From assembly GCF_036785885.1 (NCBI RefSeq), contig NC_092320.1:12711557-12775556 (forward strand): a stretch of DNA of 64,000 nt. Direction: 5' to 3'. A program made the position numbers and the translations under genes. Of this stretch, positions 1 through 12,940 are shown piece by piece. Under the pieces are notes generated by a model. It made no database searches. It was not told the DNA's origin and worked only from the letters and a program-made list of their open reading frames with translations. The stretch's first letter is position 1. Every line of letters begins with the position of its first letter. Origin of the DNA: Coffea arabica. Taxonomy: Eukaryota > Streptophyta > Magnoliopsida > Gentianales > Rubiaceae.

Positions 1-353
1 AAAATCTTTTGGAGGCTTTCAAATCCAAAACTTTGATAGTATTAACATTTCAATCACCAAATTGAACACGTCAAATAAATATGCTTCAAGTTAAGGAGTA
101 ATATGTATGTGAAGGAAAGATGAGTTTTAGAGTCATAATCAGAAGAGAAAGAACCTCTATGCATACCATTATGCATCGAGAAGCATTATGGAAACAACAA
201 ATGAACACAGACAACTTCAATAAAAAGGTGATACATAACCAATGCTGAGATGGAGGAACAAATATTTGCAACTGCTAAAAATAGGACTTCAATTATGACA
301 ATGACGTAGCAGCAAAAATTTCAAAACTAGAAGCAAAAATTTTCCATTATAAC
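1..353 (-). other. Presumed intron 1 of the GLR gene
   Basis: AT-rich, with stops in all minus-strand frames and no match to the next expected GLR block. It follows the exon 1 donor at 352-353. I see no exon in it. Confidence 0.5.
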
Positions 354-648
354 CTGCGGATGCTCCATCCAATTCATCATGAGCATATTTCGTGTGAATA
401 ACTAATCTCGTTTGATAATCTGAATGCACAGCATAGAAATCCGAGAGCGCCATAGAAATGCATAAATCTGCCATGGCTCCCATGGAAGTATTGTAATCAA
501 GAACTGTTCCAATGTGTACTGAGAAATGAGTTGGCGCTGCAGTTGCATTCTTTCCTTCATCTCCAGCTGCAGCAGTAGCAAACCCTCCATCCCACATCAG
601 AAAAAATATCACGTACTTGAAGGACAGGAAGCGTTTGACAGTAAGCAT
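354..648 (-). CDS. GLR: Glutamate receptor-like channel (GLR), first exon only; gene continues beyond the left edge
   Basis: This is the 5' end of a plant glutamate receptor-like gene, a ligand-gated cation channel usually of the plasma membrane. The exon reads a hydrophobic signal peptide (MLTVKRFLSFKYVIFFLMW), then the start of the ANF-receptor-like ligand-binding domain: VHIGTVLDYNTSMG, MALSDFYAVHSDY and TRLVIHT, which match the opening of GLR amino-terminal domains. It ends at a GT donor (exon end 354, after GCATCCGCAG) in phase 1. The next exon should lie left of base 1; bases 1-353 look like intron. In-frame ATGs also occur at 678 and 669. I prefer 648 because it sits just before the hydrophobic core. 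A TATA-like box lies about 140 bp upstream. The GLR subclade, and whether the gene is intact, cannot be judged from one exon. Confidence 0.75.
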
Positions 649-786
649 GTTGAAATTGCAATTTCTCATTAGAGGCATTTTTAACTTTTGGCCCTGTTGT
701 TCAAAGTCTTTTTCTTAGTCTTATAAAGAATTAATGATGGTGTATTTAATAGCCAATCTAAGGTTCCATCAGACAATTTTGGGATG

Positions 787-795
787 ATATATATA
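787..795. promoter_or_regulatory. TATA-like box between GLR exon 1 and a divergent small ORF
   Basis: TATATATAG lies about 140 bp upstream of the GLR start codon at 648 (minus) and 47 bp upstream of an ATG on the plus strand at 842. The palindromic core could serve either direction. This is inferred from position and sequence only. Confidence 0.35.
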
Positions 796-841
796 GATTG
801 AACTTCTCCTCTTCCTTGAGGCAGAAGAGTACTCAAACCAC

Positions 842-1018
842 ATGGCAGCCCTGAATTCGATTCTGAGAGCTGTGGTAAGGGAGTACGAGTCTTTTTCTGC
901 CCTCCTTCCTACACCCAATCCCCCCGGCGGGGCCCCTTTTCTCCCTCTCTACAAGTTGACTGGGAGAAGTTTGACGAATTCAATCTTCAGTATGGACTAT
1001 GGAGCCCGTAGCAATTAG
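842..1018 (+). CDS. Small unassigned ORF of 58 aa divergent from GLR
   Basis: An ATG-started ORF beginning MAALNSILRAVVREYESF and ending in TAG at 1016-1018. It is more GC-rich than its surroundings and lies just downstream of the TATA-like box at 787. GTAAGG after codon 12 could be a splice donor, so this might instead be the first exon of a broken or unrecognised gene. I recognise no domain or family. It may be spurious. Confidence 0.2.
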   Translation: MAALNSILRAVVREYESFSALLPTPNPPGGAPFLPLYKLTGRSLTNSIFSMDYGARSN

Positions 1019-1247
1019 AATGGTACAGTGCGAATGCACTTGGAAATAGGAATGGGATCTCATGGAGCTTGAAGTTTCTTGGAAAGTAGGCGGAGTAAGG
1101 TTTGGACCAGGGAATTAACACAATCATTTCTGAAACTGGCATTAGACAATTCATGCTGTTCTACAAAGAGAATTTGGAGTAAATTTTACTGGGCATTTTG
1201 ATCATGTCTCCTTTAGGAATATTTCAATTATAGTCTAGTCAAATGAA

Positions 1248-1417
1248 GAGTGTGTTTGGATAGCCAATTATTTGGCCAAATATATTTGCTGACATCACCA
1301 TTACAATTTCCAATACACCTTTTTATCTTCCCAATTAGCTTTTTATCTCACATACATCACATCACAAAAAATGCTACAGTAAAAATATTTCAAATAACTT
1401 ACAATCCAAACACACTC
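1248..1417. mobile_element. MITE, 170 bp, perfect 14 bp terminal inverted repeats
   Basis: Left end GAGTGTGTTTGGAT and right end ATCCAAACACACTC are exact inverted repeats. The trinucleotide GAA flanks both sides, which would fit a 3 bp target-site duplication of the PIF/Harbinger (Tourist) type, although the classic target is TWA. Related internal text (CACATACATCACATCAC, then GCTACAGTAAAAATATTTC) recurs in several other elements of this window. Confidence 0.7.
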
Positions 1418-1551
1418 GAAATTTCCGGCAGCAGGTAGAACACATTCTAGAAAATAATATGGCTCAAAATTCAAGAAATTAGTTTGACTCCAAAATTTAG
1501 CCTAGAAAGCGTGGCATGCAATAGATACAACACTTCAGGGACGCGGACACT

Positions 1552-1719
1552 TGTGTTTGGAATGCACGTTATTTACACCTTATTTAACATACACTGACTA
1601 ACTTGCACCATCAACACATTTTTCAATCACTTTTTTATCTCGCATACATCGCATCAAAAAAAAAGTGTTACAGTATTTTTTTCACAAAATTATCTCAAAT
1701 AATTTACTATCCAAACACA
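1552..1719. mobile_element. MITE of the same family, 168 bp
   Basis: Ends TGTGTTTGGA and TCCAAACACA are inverted. The interior carries the family text (TTTTTATCTCGCATACATCG, then TTACAGTATTTTTTTC). It lies about 130 bp from the first copy in the same orientation and is more diverged. Confidence 0.6.
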
Positions 1720-2068
1720 CAACCAGGACCTGCCTTCTTGGTGGCACACTTGTTTCGTGCTAACCTATTATGTCATCCAGGTCGCGGTCGCAATGCATTG
1801 ATAATTAGTCATCCTTTTATTTTATATTCAAGCAAAGTTACAATTAATGAGCCAAAGATTCCACGAAATTTGATCCGGCAACTCCAAATTCTATGCATCA
1901 GTAACATCAACAAACTAATTTGTTCTTGATGCTAACATCAACTACTCCCTTGTCACAGTTGCATTGGTGTTGTGAAATGGGCAGTCAAAACATATACATG
2001 GATGGGCTGGTTGATTTGATGAGAAATTTCCACAGATGTTACCCCATCATTAATTGTCACGTACGTAA

Positions 2069-2430
2069 CTACAAAATGATCCTTCCTCTCCTCTCTAGCT
2101 CATGCATTCGTGGTTGAGATTCAAAAAGTACATATTTTTGCATTCGTAGATAGGACAAAGAATTTCTTTCCCATCCAGATCCACAAGATGTTTTAAACGT
2201 CTTGATCTTCAGGCCATCATCTACAGAAAGCCTTTCAACATCGTTGGAGTTTGGAGTGCCCAGGCTGTCTTTAAGAATTAAGAATTGAATGTAATGCTTC
2301 TGACTGCCAATGGAGATTGGCCACACTTTAGCAGCTTGATGCCATGGAGCTTCATTTTCTTTGATGAATTTCAGTGAAGAGATTATTTGAGACGATGTAT
2401 GTTGTAGATCTTTTTGTGATAGGATGGATG
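2069..2430 (-). CDS. Unassigned open frame of about 120 codons, gene fragment or pseudogene
   Basis: A minus-strand frame stays open from the poly(T) tract near 2437 down to a stop at 2069-2071. It reads ...SSQIISSLKFIKENEAPW, then KVWPISIGSQKHYIQFLI, then DVERLSVDDGLKIKTFKT, ending RMHELERRGRIIL. The composition looks protein-like, and the first ATG falls late, near 2326. I do not recognise the family and see no clear splice acceptor or neighbouring exon, so it is best treated as a relic or an isolated exon. Confidence 0.3.
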
Positions 2431-2439
2431 TGAAATTTA

Positions 2440-2998
2440 AAAAAAAAAAAAAAAAGTAATTGAGAAACGTGTTTGTTTATAATTAAAAAGAGGTGCAAAT
2501 CCAAACAAACCAAATTTGTACCTTGGATTGCGTAAAGTAGATGAATAGGACTACATCTACATGATGGAACTAACTATGGTATGAGCCTCCCTAACTCGAA
2601 CCGGTCTAGACACGATCCAAAAGTAAGGATAAGTCAGAAGTCTTGATGCAACTGGCTATCCATGATCCAATGGCAAGAAAGAAACAAAAGAGTATTTTTT
2701 GTCATTTATATCTCCAAAGATTCCAAACCGCGTATATACCCCACGTCCCCACCTACGGATGGGTTGCTTCAATTCAATATTTACTTACCTAAAGCGTGTG
2801 TTATAAATCAGCTAGACTCAAACTCAAATATTCGATTCTGAGATATTTTAAATCTATCTATCTACTCATATGTTTTTATGCGGTCATCAAAAGCAGCTAA
2901 AATCCTTCATAAAAGTCTCTGTAGAAGCTGCATTTTGCATTCAACTTTTTCGGTCATTTCTTGTAGAACACATCCTCACAGTCTATGTTCTAGAATCT

Positions 2999-3033
<35 letters not shown>

Positions 3034-3330
3034 GTACCACATTAATTCTCACCTTTGCACGGAACTGAAAAAAAGCTCCGTTCTCTCGAGAATTTCTCTA
3101 CTCACGATATTATTTTTCCTATAATCACGTTATTATTGTTTTCTCGAGAATTCACGTTATTATTTTTCTGTGCGTGTTGCAGAATTGATTACAATAAAAG
3201 AATGGACATATGTTTCTTATAAAAGAAAAAGCCTACCAGCCACAAAAAAAATCAGCACACATGATGGTAAATTTAATCGATCCCTTCCCATACAACCAAA
3301 CTGTACAAGTTAGACAAGAGTATGAAAACT
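2440..3330. other. Spacer with poly(A) tracts
   Basis: Holds A-tracts at about 2438-2455 and 3001-3029 (29 A) and no supportable gene. About 3330-3640 is probably the 3' untranslated region of the diacylglycerol kinase gene on the minus strand. Confidence 0.4.
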
Positions 3331-3640
3331 CATCGTACCAATAGCCTCTGAGAAATACTAAATTTATGAAGTAAAGCAAGAACTTTGCAATTCTTTGATG
3401 AAATTATATAATATTACAAAGTCTAATGCAAATGTGAAACTGTTGCAGACAAACAAGCGTGCAACGGGGACTTTAGTTACAAGGGTTGAAAACTGCGGTG
3501 TTTGTACACAAATAGCCAAGGCAGTAAACTTTATAACATTAGGTTCAAAAAAAAAAAAAAGATTTACAATAATCACAGAGGCAGACAAGCTCTCGCAATG
3601 TCATTCATAGTTGTCCAGAAAACCAGAGGAGCTGTTGAAT

Positions 3641-6600
3641 TTAGTCTCCATGAACCATAACTGACTGAAAAGGTACCCTCTTCATTTCAACAAATGTCGA
3701 AAAATCTTTGTTTATTGGCTGCTTCCATGGCTCACCATCCATCTGCATGAAAGCTTCTTTCCATTCTCCCCCTCTGAGCTCAAAACGAATAGCTGAAGCC
3801 TGGGAAAGCCATTAGAACTCAAGACTTAGTCGACCGTCAAAGCAAACATTAACTCCAACCAGCAAAACCTAATTAAAGTGCGGATGTCACGACCATATTA
3901 TTTTATTTGTGCTGACACTCTGCTTGCAGTACCTGTGCAATGTGTTTGGCAGAGATCACTTCAGCCATAACCATTGAAGCATGCCATCCATGCTTCAGAC
4001 CAAAAATTTCTAGCAAACCATCATCAGCATGCGCTTCAACGAAGCCTTTCTGAAAAGTAACAATTGAGGAGAAGGAGACCATATCAACATGCAATAACAT
4101 GCGTTCTTTGAGAACTATCTACGAAAGCTTCAAGTCAAACAGTGTGTGTGTGTGTGTATTTCAGGTGAACTTATGATTTAGAAGCAAGAAAAAGGCAATG
4201 CAGAAGCAGCAATTCAATAGTCGAAAACAGGGAAAATATATGCAAATATCTGCAATCTACAGCAACTGTATATAACCATTTTAAAATGTGTTAAGAGAAA
4301 AGGTGAAAGTAGAAATAATTACACAATGGTATATGTTGCGCTTCAGGAAATAGGAAGAAACAACAGTTTTGCAAGTTCTACTTAATACTCTTAATCTGGA
4401 TTTTAATTACAATTATAGTCACTAATGTTAAAGAGCTCACAAAATAATAAATAGATCAAACGACTACAACATGTCAACAATTAAAATAGAAGTCCAGAAT
4501 GGTCAACCGACCAGGTTACCACCATTTATGGTGATAGATGACCTACAAGGGTACCATTAGCCCATTACAGTGCAATCGATATAATGTTTATTTGCATCAA
4601 AAAAAAAATACTCAATTATAAGAGAACCATTTAGTCTTGCCAACCTTCAAATCTTTTCTGCAAGAGAGATGGTGAGAGGCACATTACCGTTCTATTCTAA
4701 GCCTTGGGTTGGAACGACATTTACCTTTTCCAAATAGTCTGGCTTCAAATTTCCCCATGGGTTTCTTCCACTTCCATAACTAGGAAGATTTAGAGCAACT
4801 ACAGATCTAACACTGCAACAAGAAATCATTGTGAAGCTGAGCATATGCAAACAACAGCCACAAACTTCAGTTATCAGTTGAAAATTGTGCTACATGAAGG
4901 TTAATAAAGATAAGCCACAATAAGAAATAACCGAATTGGCAAGGATGTGAAGTCAAAATTGGGGGCAACAGGCTCGCAATCCAAACCGACCCTACTACAA
5001 ATAGTGTCCGCTAAAAGAATCATCTAGATGAAATGGCTTCTTCACACTGCCAGAATCCTTTGATTTGCTTACTTATCACTCGAGATCATATACAAAATTT
5101 GCATGAGAAACTTATATCCCAGAAATCTGTTGGCTATCTTTGTGGATGTCACTTGCTTTGGAACAGCTTGTTGCAAGTAGCCGGGCTTAGTGGGGCATAA
5201 AAATCTTTAGAATATTTATAACCAATGCATGTTGAATTTTTATACCCAATCATCATGTAGGCATAAGTCAAGATGGTTAATCACTCATGTAATTTCATTG
5301 AAGTCATTACTCATCAATACTAGTTAGATTAACTTGCCTTGTATATTCAAAGAGATCACTGTACTTCAACGAATCCTTAAGAAAAAAAATAAAGATAATT
5401 CTATATTCTGTATCTATGCATCTTTTTGTGTTAATGACTCGGGTACTTTTATTGACAGATTTCTTATCAACACTAACCATTAAATTTGAGTTCTGCAACA
5501 TCTACAACATAATCTTAGACATGCTAAATGCAATTACATATCAGAGCATGAACAACAAACTGAGTTGTCAGAAACAACCATTAAAATCACCAAATATTTA
5601 TATAGTAAAACAAACCTAGCTGGAATAGGGATTTGCTCCCAGTCTGAACAATTGACCTTCTTTATGTGTATCCTCAAAATGTTCTTCAGTCCCCTAAATC
5701 GAAAAATGAATGGCAAATATCTAGTTAATTAACCAAGACAAACATACCCTATATGACTAAACAGCCAAGCTATAAATAGCCTCAAAATACTTGTACAATA
5801 AGTAAAGCAACAATAGTATCAGATATCATTATTACAGCTATTATACTTCCCAATTCTGGATATGTCAAATATTGATTCTCAGAAGAAAATACAGGAAAAA
5901 CTAACACAAGGAGTACACAGGAAACTATGGTTCAACCAGTTAAGCTGCAGGTTTTACAGAGCATTGTGCTATGCTGACATGAAATTGTGTATGAAAGATA
6001 TGGAAAACCAAACAAGCAGAACTGCAAACACATGAAACTCAATAATAGTAAAAGACCTACTACTGCAAATATGGCAGATATAGTATCAACATACAAAAGC
6101 TACGTCAGTTAACAACCAAAAAGCCCTTGTTGAGGATGCTTCTTTCTCACAGCAGAAAGGGGAAGCTACTTTTAGCATTTGTTAACAATGCATCCAAAGA
6201 ATAACCGAAGAAAAACTCCCCCCTCATCTCTTCCAAATTTCAAGTAGAATATAAGATGCATTAGCATAATATGAAAATATTGACATACATTGTATAAATT
6301 CAGAAGAGAGTAGATAGCAAAAGATGACTTTAATGCACCACTCCATAAAACTTTCAGACTAGAATTACATGTGAACATAAAAGACAAGCAGACAAAACAA
6401 AATGGCAAATCAGAGGAAATTACATCCTGACCTCAAACTTGGATCACTGCTGCAGGGTGTGAAGAACCATCCTTGCTTGCAACTATATCCTGAGTAAATT
6501 AACTGCAGCCGAAGAGGTAAGCAAAGACTATTAGTATTTGAACATGCTAAATTTAATAAATATAATTTCAGCATCAATTATAATGAAGCTTCAATTACTA

Positions 6601-9600
6601 TGTCACCTAATAACTTTTATTTTCATGAATCAAGATCAATAATGCTAAAAGAAGCCTACAAAATTTTTAGTGCCATCTATATTCAAATAGATATCACAAA
6701 AAATTTAATACCGTTTTGGAATTAATACTTCATAGCTGAGTTTATTGACTAAACTTTTTTGTTTTTGGACATTTATATATTCTGAAGGAAACTGAAGGAC
6801 TGCAACTCACAATTAGATGGAAAAATTAATAGGTTTATATATTTACATAAAGCACATATGTATATGTGTAAGCTATAAAACCACCAGAGACAATAATATA
6901 TGAAATGAATAGTGGATAGACCCACTGAAACCAGAAACATTCCAGTGACAAATTCTCAGAATTTGATGTATTATCTCATATAAGCTGAAGCAACTGAAAA
7001 GCCCCATTACCATATGGAGCTAAAATTGAAGAAGAATCTTAGCGGGAAAGTTTAACATGCATATATTCCCAAAATGATCAAAAACATAAATTTACTAGCC
7101 ATTCATTTCACCAGAAAAGAAAATAACTTGACAAACAGTCATGAAACTATAGAGGATGAATTAGAACAGAATTTACAACTGATTTCCTTCAAATAGTTAA
7201 TAGCAACTGTGATGTATCATTGGATGATGCCAGTTTATTTAAATGAAGATACATGGGCAATTGATCCTATTTAAAGGCAGAAAAGGTAGCCAAAACATGA
7301 CTGATATCAGAAAGACAAACAATGGGGCTCTTGAGCATTCTTAAGAATAGACTCCGATTACCTGTTGACAACAACTTCAGAAAGTAATTGATAGGCTGGA
7401 AAAATAACTCAAAAATTTTGTAACTGAAGCCAGAAAAGTTAAGTTTTACATACATTATCCTAATTATGGAATTGAACCTTTTAACTAAACATAGAAGGGT
7501 GCCACTAACCTTGTTAGAGAGAGGACCTTGAGCAAGATAAGGCTTTTCATTGCGTAAATGGTGGAAGCCATAGGCAACCTGGGCATCCATCCCTGTAGTC
7601 AAACTGAAAAAGTGAATAATTTTACCATGACCATCTGTTTTTTCCATAAAAAAGACACAGATGCAAAAATATATCACAATCATCATCATCATCATAGCAA
7701 TGAAAGCAATGGAGAAACTTTAACGTCATTAATTTCAAAATAGTTCCTGTTTTTCTTTTTTTCTCTCTCTCTTTTGTTTCCAATTCGTATTTCCTCAGCT
7801 CTTCAAAAGGTGTCAGACTTAGAATGCCAGGAAAATAGTAGATCTTTTGAAAGCAACATTCGTTTGAAGGAAAAGAAATACAGAAAACAAAAAAGGAAGA
7901 TGGCTTAAGGTATAGGAATGTTCTATGGCTGTTTATTAGCAAATTAAAGATTTGGGCTTACTAGGTTGAGGATATATTCAGTAACAACTGTAACATCAGG
8001 AAAAAGCAAATTAGCTTCAAGAAAATCAACTTAGTAAAACAACAATAGTCTAATTTTTTTGGCCTATTGAGGCTTGCCTCTAGTTTATCTTAGAGACAGC
8101 TACAAGCTTCACCTTGTTAGAGAATATGACAGAAGAAGACGACATACAAGGAAACCACAGTACAAAGTGGATTGTAAGATACAAGAGATCCATCGTACAA
8201 TATGATAACTGATGAAGTCGTCAGAAAATTAATCAGAAGATCAAACACTCAGTAGAATAAAATCACATGCAAATTTGTAATCTTTCTTCAGATTAAACAA
8301 GGATACCTATGCTAAAGTAATTATAGAAGACCCCTTGATAGCAAGACATCCTCTCCGGCAGCTCCCCTTCAACCTCCAATCCCTTCACAACACAGAGTAA
8401 GGTTGAATCACGAAGAAAAAAGAATGCAGGCAATAATTCAAACAGAGCTAATTTGGACTAACAACTCAAAGAAACAGGAAGGGAGACAATAGAACACTTA
8501 GCAAATTCAAGTTTAACTGAAACCAGATAAAACCAAAAAAATGAAAATACAGAAAATGATCTTCACCATACACTTATGCATATCCATACTTCTGTACATG
8601 AACATCATATCTATAGACACAAATATACTCAGATGTCCACCTATGCACATGTATGTCACTGATAAACAGCTTGGTTCCCAAAAATCCACCCTTACAAATT
8701 CCACTTCCCACCCAAGTGGACCCAAGACAGCGAGGGGTAGAGAGAGAGAGAAGATGAAGAACGAAACGGCAAGAAGGAGAGCATAAAAATGCATTTATAT
8801 AGTGGACAGATACATCTGCATTGAAAAACCTTACTAAAGAGTGCCGATTTACACTGTCATGTTATCGCCAAAGGAAGTGCACGAGGAAAAGAATTCAAAA
8901 GAAAAACCAAAAGCAATCAAACAGTGAACTTTTTCTCCCTGAAAATGGGGCATCATAATTGTGATAACTAGGTACAAGGAAAACAAATCAGGACCCCAAA
9001 AGTCTTGGATGTATTATAAAAACCCAATACTTGGCTTAGAACTCTTCTACTTAAATGAGTAAATAGGAAGACACTATCAAGTGCCTAAGTTTCTTTTCAA
9101 AAAGACTGGAAAGTTTCAAATCTCTAAGGTCCAGACCTGCATTTCATACAAAACTTCCCTCAATGGGACCGGTAAATAATCTTCTCACCTTTGAGCATAC
9201 TTTCCAATATATACTTGAGCGTCATGAGTTGAGTCATAAAGAAGCAGATGAAAATGACAGGACAATTCTGTTCCTTTTGCCAATGGCAGGGATCTGCATC
9301 GTGATAGTCAAAACTGTGCCCATCTACCTTTCTTAGTAAGGTACAAAAGTATACAAGTATATCAATATTGTCTCCAAATTACTTAAGTTCCTGAACCTGT
9401 GGAAAAGCTGAAGGCCTTGTGCAAAAGTTTAAGCTTAAACCTCCGGACAATATTATTAACATGACAACACGTGGATTTCGATTTATGGACTCAGGATTAA
9501 AAGAGGCAATCACTATCTACTCGACATGATATTCAGCAGATCTAACACTTGCTATCAACTATATTATAACATCCCATAAAACATTTCTCATCCTACTCTT

Positions 9601-12600
9601 TCTAATCTTAACACTAACATGAAAGGATTAATGAACTCCTACACATCTAAGTGCAACAGCATCATGACAATTTGCAGCCAGGGAAATGGGTTAAACTACA
9701 CCGGCAAAAAAAGCAAACAATCAACACTAACATATTTCTAGTGCAATTTTTTTAACCACCTCGTCAAGAGCTATCTCTTCACACTGCTTCAAAGAATAAG
9801 GAGTCTCCAATGCTTCACCAGCAGGCATTGATAGAACAAGATTCCAACTGCATATGAAAGTACATTCAGAAAACGTCTAGGAAGAGCATATTTAACGAGG
9901 TATTTTGACTGAAAAAGAAAGGATGGTTACAGAAAATGCATAGACCCATAAACAGAAGCTTCTCAATTCCATTATGAGTCATAAGCATCTATATAAACCA
10001 TTAAAGCAGAAAAAGGAAACCAAAAAAGATGCCGCTAGGTTACTTTTGAAACTGTTTTCTACTTGTCAAAATGACGATGCAATCAGCAATCAGATCCATC
10101 AATAGTTTTACGATCCATTTGTAGTTTTGCTAGTTAAACATATAATAAGTACAAGAGACCTCTATTGACAATATTTCAAACATGGCTGCAGAGATACAAC
10201 CCTTGCACCCCCTCCCCCACTCCAAACAGAAAATGGAAGAAAACATTTTAAAGTAACCTAAGGCTCTAACATATCTAATTGGGCTGTTAAATTTCAATAA
10301 AATAAAGTTCAAACATGTAAAAAGTTGTTGTGAGAGAAGCAGCAGAATCAGAAGACAGAATATACTAGGGGGCAAAGTAATCACAATACTAACCTATCAA
10401 GCCGGCATGTTGGACCATTTGGAACGCTATCAAGTGTTCGTTTGATGGCTGATTTCCAGTTAAAAGGAAATGAACCACCCTGGAACAGTTTAAGAGAAAA
10501 CTCAGGAATGACAGAGAAGAGAAACCCTGGAAAGTAGATGCAGATGAAAGGCTTACCCAACCAAAACTCCTTGATAGATCATTTCCTGTACCGAGTGGAA
10601 TAATTGCTGTAGCTGGAACTGGATTGCGGCCCTGTTTATGCAGCTTCCCTAGACATCCAAGCACCCATCCTACAGTTCCATCACCACCTGCAACCTGTCA
10701 AATTAGCCTACCAACTTAATCTCCTGAAACTGAGATATTCAAAATCTTAGGACAATAGAATACGCGGCATTCTAGCTGACAAATTTGAGAAAAATTTCAA
10801 TGCTTAAACAATATATTCAAAGTTCATATAAAGAAAAACTTTCAGTTTGAAAAAGCATCCATACCACCACCCTAAGCTTCTCTCGGACCTCATTAGCACA
10901 GCTGTCGCCAAGAGTAGAGAACTTCTCCAGGCAACCCAATCCGTACTGAACAAATTCATGTGGCTTCACACGGGATAGGTCATAAACCTGGCAGCATTTC
11001 AGAGAAAGGAAGCAAATTTATACCAAAGAATAATCACAATCGAGGAGAGGACACAGCAACATAAGGGGATAGCAAACAAAACCTATCTGGTTAATGTTCA
11101 AGCTGTAAAGTTTTGGGTTCCAGCTCGAGATGAGTTTAATGTTGTTGACAAAAACTTCATGGGAAATGGGAAGGCCACTTTGCAAAGCAAACCATAATTT
11201 CAAATTATCTCCCGTGGCAGAGAAAATATTGATGATGCTCAGTGAATGGCATGTTCTAAATTGAGAAATACCAAATTTCAAGAAAAACAGTTGGTACACC
11301 AGACCTTTTGCTTTCCTAGAAGTCAAACTAAATTTTTGATATTTAAATCTCCAAAAATGAGCGAAAGTAGATAGATTTCACTAAAGTTCATGAATCTATC
11401 CAGGAAATCAATCGAAGATAATAAAAAAGAAAAAGTCTTAAAGGTTTTTTTTTTTTCAAATATAGTCTACTAATTCAAAGTACATGATAAATTACGATGT
11501 TTATTCTTAAAAAAAAAAAAAGAAAAAAAAAGAGAGAGAGCTTATATGCTCCTGGCGCAAATTTAACGCTTTTCACTGAAGATTGAAAAATGCATTGCTT
11601 ATTCCTGATCCTACAACGGGTGGTTAGATACTCTCAGTCCCATGCTCTAATCCTGCTTCCTCCTTCATCCTAAACAATTTTTTTCTGAAAAACAAAAACA
11701 CCTTTTGCCTGATACTTACCACCAACTAGATATAGCAAAAATTCCATGACAAAACCTTAAATCTCGATTTCAATAAAATTCCACATCTAAGTACAAACCC
11801 ACTACCAAACCACATTCCACCTACAAACCGAACTGTCCTAAACCAACCTCCTTCCCAAGAATAAGGCACAGAAAAAAATGTAAAAGTAAAAAAAACAAAA
11901 CAAAACAAAACCCGAAATCACTAGTACACTAGGACCAGCATAAATCATTCTGATAACTAATAAATTCAAAAATAAATCTTTTTGAACATTACTACTTCAG
12001 CAGGTGCACACGGCTGGCTTCCCAGGTAGTAAAGAGAACTAAATGAGAAGACAAAGCAGTCTCCGTGTACCAAACCAGCTAGTGGACCCCACACAGTACG
12101 TGATTACGTAAAAAATACACAAAACCAATCATACATAAACGTATGCAAATGCCAAAAAGGAACAACCAAAAATCGGGAAAAAAAAAAGAAATACAAAAAT
12201 AAATTTAAAAAAATTGAAAACAAATGAAGGAGGAGGAGGAGGAGAAAAAGTCAAAGACGGAGCGACCTCTGACCTGTTCTTCACCCATGAGACACTGCAA
12301 CCGGTCTTTAAGCTCCGGCCCATGTCGCCCACCGCTTTTGGAATTAATAAAAACAATAAGTGGGCCCTCCGGCGGGGTCGAAGCCTCGGCCCCGGCAGCA
12401 TGCGCGGCGTCGAAAAGAACCTTGGCGGCGGGGGCATTAACATCTTTAGCCAAGATGGATTCTTTCATGGCTATCCGTAGATATTCCGGAATAGTGATCT
12501 TCTTCCGTAGCTCCTCTTTTGGGATCCGGATACCCGCCAGAGTGCATCCTTTCAAGGACTCGATGACCGACGACCTCCCCGACGACGTGGCGGCACCGGC

Positions 12601-12684
12601 GAGAGGTTGCCGGGATGTTGCTGACGATGAGTTGGTGGTATCTCGCGCCGAGGATGCTGCTGCTTTCGTCCTCGGTGAGTCCAT
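3641..12684 (-). CDS. DGK: Diacylglycerol kinase, plant cluster II (complete, 12 exons, 505 aa)
   Basis: Phosphorylates diacylglycerol to phosphatidic acid with ATP, a lipid second-messenger step. Exons in transcript order: 12274-12684, 10865-10987, 10557-10694, 10394-10479, 9760-9847, 8307-8382, 7510-7592, 6432-6502, 5616-5693, 4725-4812, 3933-4049, 3641-3799. All joins keep frame and total 1518 bp with the stop. The catalytic domain shows [13 protein letters not shown] (about 109-121), GGDGTVGW (181-188) and [14 protein letters not shown] (211-224). The accessory domain begins near [20 protein letters not shown] (about 301-319) and includes [12 protein letters not shown] and [16 protein letters not shown]. 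There is no C1 zinc-finger pair or membrane segment, and length and exon count fit cluster II (AtDGK3/4/7-like). The donor after exon 5 (GAG|GTGGTT) is weak. Tomato relatives are known to make a calmodulin-binding splice form, which cannot be judged here. Exon 1 is GC-rich, and a purine-rich tract at 12894-12940 is a pyrimidine tract on the transcribed strand. Confidence 0.95.
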
Positions 12685-12882
12685 TTGGTAAGGGGTGGAG
12701 CAGAATTACGGTTCCGCCCTTGCTTAATTTTGTGGGAATGGGAATACGGGGGGTATGCGGAGAAGTTTGATGTTAGATATTGGAATGAACAAGTTCGGAT
12801 TCTACATATAGAAGTCAAGTATCTACTGTATTCACAGAGACGAATTCTACGTATCTCTGTATATCTGTACGTCTATTACTAG

Positions 12883-12892
12883 TATAATATAA
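12883..12892 (-). promoter_or_regulatory. Possible TATA box of the DGK gene
   Basis: TTATATTATA on the minus strand, about 200 bp upstream of the ATG at 12684, next to a CT-rich (transcript-sense) tract at 12894-12940. Positional inference only. Confidence 0.3.
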
Positions 12893-12940
12893 GTTAAGAG
12901 AAGAGAAAGAGAAGAGGAGAGGCAGAAGAGGGAGATGGAT

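Noticed and set aside
8513..8794. Overlapping ORFs on both strands in a DGK intron
   Set aside because: Located between DGK exons 5 and 6 with no family match; intronic noise.
12224..12691. 155-codon plus-strand open frame
   Set aside because: Antisense shadow of GC-rich DGK exon 1, which encodes the recognised kinase start.
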